A stretch of 64,000 nucleotides of DNA from Psilocybe azurescens. Its lineage: Eukaryota > Basidiomycota > Agaricomycetes > Agaricales > Agrocybaceae. Below the pieces are notes generated by a model. That model saw nothing but the letters and a program-made list of their open reading frames with translations, made no database searches and was not told where the DNA came from. How positions within the stretch are numbered: the stretch's first letter is position 1; each line of letters starts with the position of its first letter. Both the position numbers and the translations under genes were made by a program. The stretch lies in assembly GCA_023853785.1 (NCBI GenBank), contig JAJIRX010000095.1, forward strand, positions 62,001-126,000, given 5' to 3'. Below, in pieces: positions 60,600 to 64,000 of this stretch.

Positions 60600-60834
60600 C
60601 AGCAGTTATGCTCTGCAAGTAAGAGCGCTCTGCTCCACGTTCTGGACTACGGGGATTTGAGCTCCATGGCAGGTGGTCTCGATAATCATCTGATGTCGCA
60701 GACAGAGCTCTCTCAGTATAGCATAGTCCATAGCTCATGTGGTTGGTACGTGACGAGGCGACTGAGTACATCGTCATGCTGTAGTCGGTTTCTGATTGCG
60801 ACGACGCCTGGAGCAGCGGATCGGGCTCGTACAC
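60600..60834 (-). pseudogene. Fragment of the calcineurin-like N-terminal exon, block C
   Basis: The minus strand reads PDPLLQASSQSETDYSMTMY, SVASSRTNHMSYGLCYTERA and RSPERGAERSYL, colinear with the N-terminal exon of the block A gene (SYSMTTRTYSAASSHTND, YGIQYTHRALSP). No phosphatase core follows: the sequence to the left is spacer and the 1,077-bp element. It shows that the calcineurin-like gene once lay next to the acidic gene's 3' end in this block as well. Confidence 0.65.
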
Positions 60835-61079
60835 AGATGGCGCGAACTAAATGTAAAAGGTGGAATAAAAATGCGATAACATTAGCGACGATCATCTCGA
60901 CTAAACTCGAGTGTCCTCAAGAACAGTATCCGGGATGCCTTACCTTAACGCGTTCGGACATTATTTGGGAGTTAAGTATCACAAAGCAAGGGGAGAATTC
61001 CAGAAGAGATACTCGCGAACTAAATTTTCATATCACTGCCCGCATACAAGCATTGCATAAGACAAACATAATGGGCTAT

Positions 61080-61699
61080 GCAAGGCAGGACCCCAGATCA
61101 TCTATTGTTTTGACTACCGAAACTGTGTCGAGCTCCCACCTGAAACTCAACATTCGAATCTGGCATTGAGAACACAAAGTGCGTTCTCTCTCCGAACAAT
61201 AATTGGGCAGAATGGACAGAGAAGCGCTGATACAATTGCTGAAATATAAATTACATTGTATGATAGCCATTGAACACAGACGAGCAGAGAGACGAGAGGA
61301 AAAGAGAAAAGAAAAAAGCAGAATGAGAAAAAACAGATGCAAAAAGAAAAAAAGGAATATACAAGAAAAGATGACTGAAATCCACGTCAAAAAGAAAAGA
61401 AAAAGCAGAAAAGAAGAGATATCCAATAGATCGTGAGTGAGGCGAGGGTAATAGATTGTAGGTAGGCACACACTTGCGTGCGTTTAGTAGTGGACCCAGA
61501 GTAGAGATGAGATGAGTAGTGTATGATGAATAACAGCAAATAAGTGAATAAAACACATCGACAACGCCAAAGAAAAAAAAAGGCGAAGGCGACGACACGA
61601 CGACAAAACCAAAACCAAAACCAACACCCGTCCACCTGCCCTCACCACCCCACCCCACCATTATCGCTATCGCTAACCACACCTAACCAAGAGCAAAAC
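61080..61699 (-). other. 3' flank of the acidic gene with purine-rich tract
   Basis: Shared by all three copies, with a run of AAAAGAGAAAAG-type sequence at about 61280-61430 and a CACCCCACC-type tract near 61640. It is probably 3' UTR and downstream sequence. Long frames on both strands here come from composition, not coding. Confidence 0.55.
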
Positions 61700-64000
61700 T
61701 TAACGTGCTCGTCCCCCACCACCACCGACCACACTCGCAACTGAAGACGACGACGACGACGAAGCAGCAGACTCCAAAACAAGCTCATCGGCGTTCATAA
61801 TCCCACCCTCGACCGACGACCCCGACTCGCCATTCGCGGAAAGAGACGCGGATCCCACACCAGCAGCGGCACCTGGGCCGGAGGAGGGCTCAGCACCGAA
61901 CCAATTAGCGAGGCCCATATCGAACACGCCGCCCATTCCAAAGCCCAAGCTCGAACCAGTACTATGATGGACAGCTGCGTTCGATGAGAATTCCAGATCG
62001 CTGTTGTGAGTATGAGCATGTGGGAGATGATGGTTGAGGTGAGAGGTAGAGCCAGGAGTGGTAGTGATAGTGGTGGCATGGTGCAAATGATGAGCGTGGT
62101 GCTGCTGGATCTGGAGCTGATGTTGATGTTGCTGCAGAAGGTGCTGCTGTTGCTTGAGTGCGTCGCCGCCATCTGCCATGATCGAGGACGAGGATGAAGA
62201 GGATGATCCCACTGATGATCCGGATCCGGACGCTTCAAAACTCTCTAGGAAGGTCTCCCAATGCGACTGCGACTGGTCCGCCACAAACTCAGACGATCCA
62301 GTGTCTGTAGAGGTCGTCGCAATGCCGGGGCCAGCAGTCGCGTTCGAATTCATGTTTGACGTATGATCAGCAAAACCGGGTAGATGCAGCGATGACTCGA
62401 GCTGGGGCACGTCAACGTCCATAGCATCAAACATCGCTATGGAATCCTGAGGCACCGCCGCCACCGTCGACGAGGACGAAGAAGACGAAGAAGCTGTATG
62501 TCCACCGTCCTCATCCTCTTCCTCAAGCGCCAACCTCAGCCTCGGCCTCGGGCGTCCCCTCCTCTCCCCCTCATCCTCCTCCCCATCTTCTTCGCCATCC
62601 CCAACCTCCCCACGTGAGCGCTTCGCAGGCCCCGCCACAGGAGGCGGAAACGGCGGCAGCTGCCTCTTCATGCTGTCATTCCACCCTTTCGACCACTGCG
62701 CCGCTCGCGCGCGGTCTGCAGGCGTGCCGCGCCCCGTCATCTTCATCCCCAGCTCGGACTGCCGGAGGTAGCCCACGCGGATCGTGTCCAGGCGCGGGGG
62801 CGGGAGCGGAAGAATCGGAGAGGGCGGCGCGAAGAAGCTCTGGTTCGCGGCGGGGAGATGGATCTGCAGAGGGTGCTGGTGCTGCTGGCGTGGTGGTTGG
62901 TCCGGATCGTCGTCGTCGTCCTGCATTTCTGGGATGACGATGGTGTTGTTGTGTGGGGTGGCGTTGTGATCGTGGGGCTCAGGACTGAGGCTATGAGCGT
63001 CGCCTCGCGAAGATGAAGATGAACCGCCGTCCTGGTCATCGTGCCCGTCCTCCGATCCTCCAAAGTACCCTCCAACCTGGCCATTATCCCCTCCTGCATT
63101 ATTAACAACAGGCGGGATATAAAAGCTCGCCACAAAGCCACCGCCCACCGGCAGGGGCGTCGCAGGCCCAGTTGGTGATGTGGGCGAGGATAGCTCCGCG
63201 TTGAACGACGGGTCGGAGAACGCCTCAATGTCGACCTCCATCTCCCCCCTCCGCATCCTCGTCGCCCGAGCCGGCACCCCCGTCTTCCAGAGAGCCAGAG
63301 ACACTGTTGCCGCCGGCGATGGCATTGGCGGCCCGTTCCTTATCTCGGAGGCCCGGCGACCCCGCTTTAGCCAGCGCCATCGCATACTCGATCTGCTCCT
63401 CCTCGTCCTCCGTCTCATCGTCCTCGTCACTCTCATCGTCGTCGTCCTCATCATCCTCATCCTCATCGTCGTCCTCATCCTCATCCCACTCGTCATCCTC
63501 ATAAGCATCCTCATCCCACTCAAACCCACTCGCGAGCCCCTCCTCCGCCGCATCGTCGTCCAGTAACTCAAACGAATAGATCTTCTCGCTCATGAACTCA
63601 TCGTCCTCCACACCCTCGCCTTGCCCTTGACTCCCTGTGGCCGCCGCCGCCTCCGCCGCGTGTTGAGCCTGCGCTTGCGACGTCGACAGCTTGCGCCGCC
63701 GCCTCCGCCTCATCTGCGCCGCCGTCCCGCGCCGATATCCAGGCGGAAACACGCCCTTCGCAGAATAATAATCGTGCGCCTCCTGCGCCACCACCGTGCG
63801 GATGGTGTCAGGCGTATACCGCCGCGTTCTAATATGAAACAGAAAAGAGAGGCAAAGTCAGCTCAGCTCAGTTATATCATGTAAACTAAGAAAGAGGATA
63901 AGAAGAAAACGCACATCTCCCACACACGCAACTTGCACGCCGTCTTCCACATGCTCCCATCCCGCTCGATGCGCGGCTGCAGCTCCAGCGGGTGCGGCGC
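61700..64000 (-). CDS. Acidic low-complexity protein, N-terminus off the window
   Basis: A partial exon (64000-63915, ELQPRIERDGSMWKTACKLR) joins across an 86-nt GT-AG intron to 63828, giving TRRYTPDTIRTVVAQEAHDY and FPPGYRRG. Then follow a basic patch, a long Asp/Glu run, EQIEYAMALAKAGSPG, a Pro-rich part, QSELGMKMTGRGTPADRARA, a Ser run, a Gln/His-rich tract, and a Gly/Ser-rich tail ending at 61700. No known domain was recognised; a nuclear or transcription-linked role is only a guess from composition. The acidic frame and the downstream frame differ by one base and meet best at a six-base C run (63244-63249), where one base fewer would join them. This is the parent of the fragments at 36.7 and 49.8 kb. 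Confidence 0.75.

Noticed and set aside
62614..62937. Plus-strand frames opposite the acidic gene (also 63180-63566)
   Set aside because: Mirror frames of GC-rich and GAT/GAG repeat coding sequence; no independent motif or splice signal.
1..64000. CRISPR arrays, bacterial operons, rRNA genes
   Set aside because: No regularly spaced repeats with unique spacers and no rRNA sequence; spliceosomal introns throughout mark a eukaryotic genome.

Overview
The window looks like a duplicated, transposon-rich stretch of a basidiomycete (Agaricomycetes) nuclear genome. The evidence is short GT-AG introns of about 45-65 nt, a Plavaka-type and a KDZ-type transposon, DUF6534-like multi-exon membrane protein genes, and no operons, ribosome binding sites, rRNA or convincing tRNA. 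Few genes are intact: a TBC RabGAP gene cut by the left edge, a small gene of a fungal family at 32.3-33.0 kb, an isochorismatase-like gene at 35.8-36.4 kb, two copies of a membrane protein gene (40.1-41.2 and 54.6-55.7 kb), a calcineurin-like pseudophosphatase gene (42.6-44.3 kb) and a large acidic low-complexity gene cut by the right edge (61.7-64 kb).

Left half (1-32.4 kb). The segment from inside the TBC gene (1891) to 13287 is repeated in tandem from 13288 to 32352. After the duplication each copy received a different large transposon. Copy 1 holds a 5,914-bp Plavaka element (3727-9640, 3-bp TTA target duplication). Copy 2 holds an 11,844-bp KDZ element (17018-28861, about 410-bp terminal inverted repeats, 11-bp target duplication). 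Each copy supplies the empty site for the other, so both insertions can be placed to the base. The duplicated unit also carries broken DUF6534-like genes (three in all) and broken relatives of the gene at 32.3-33.0 kb.

Middle (33-36.5 kb). A sparse stretch leads to the GC-rich isochorismatase-like gene, whose catalytic Cys position is Ser.

Right half (36.5-64 kb). A second repeated unit carries the 3' end of the acidic gene, the membrane protein gene and the calcineurin-like gene. It occurs as block A (36.7-44.5 kb), block B (49.6-58.9 kb) and block C (60.5 kb to the right edge, holding the only full acidic gene). Non-autonomous transposons decorate it: a 690-bp TA-flanked element, a 961-bp element with 11-bp flanking repeats that is missing from block A, and a 1,077-bp TA-flanked element that itself contains a 485-bp hAT-like element.

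There is no metabolic pathway here. The genes are linked by shared duplication history. The most unusual reading is a calcineurin A paralogue that keeps its splice sites and reading phase while its metal-binding and catalytic motifs have been replaced. All gene names are from recognition of sequence by eye.
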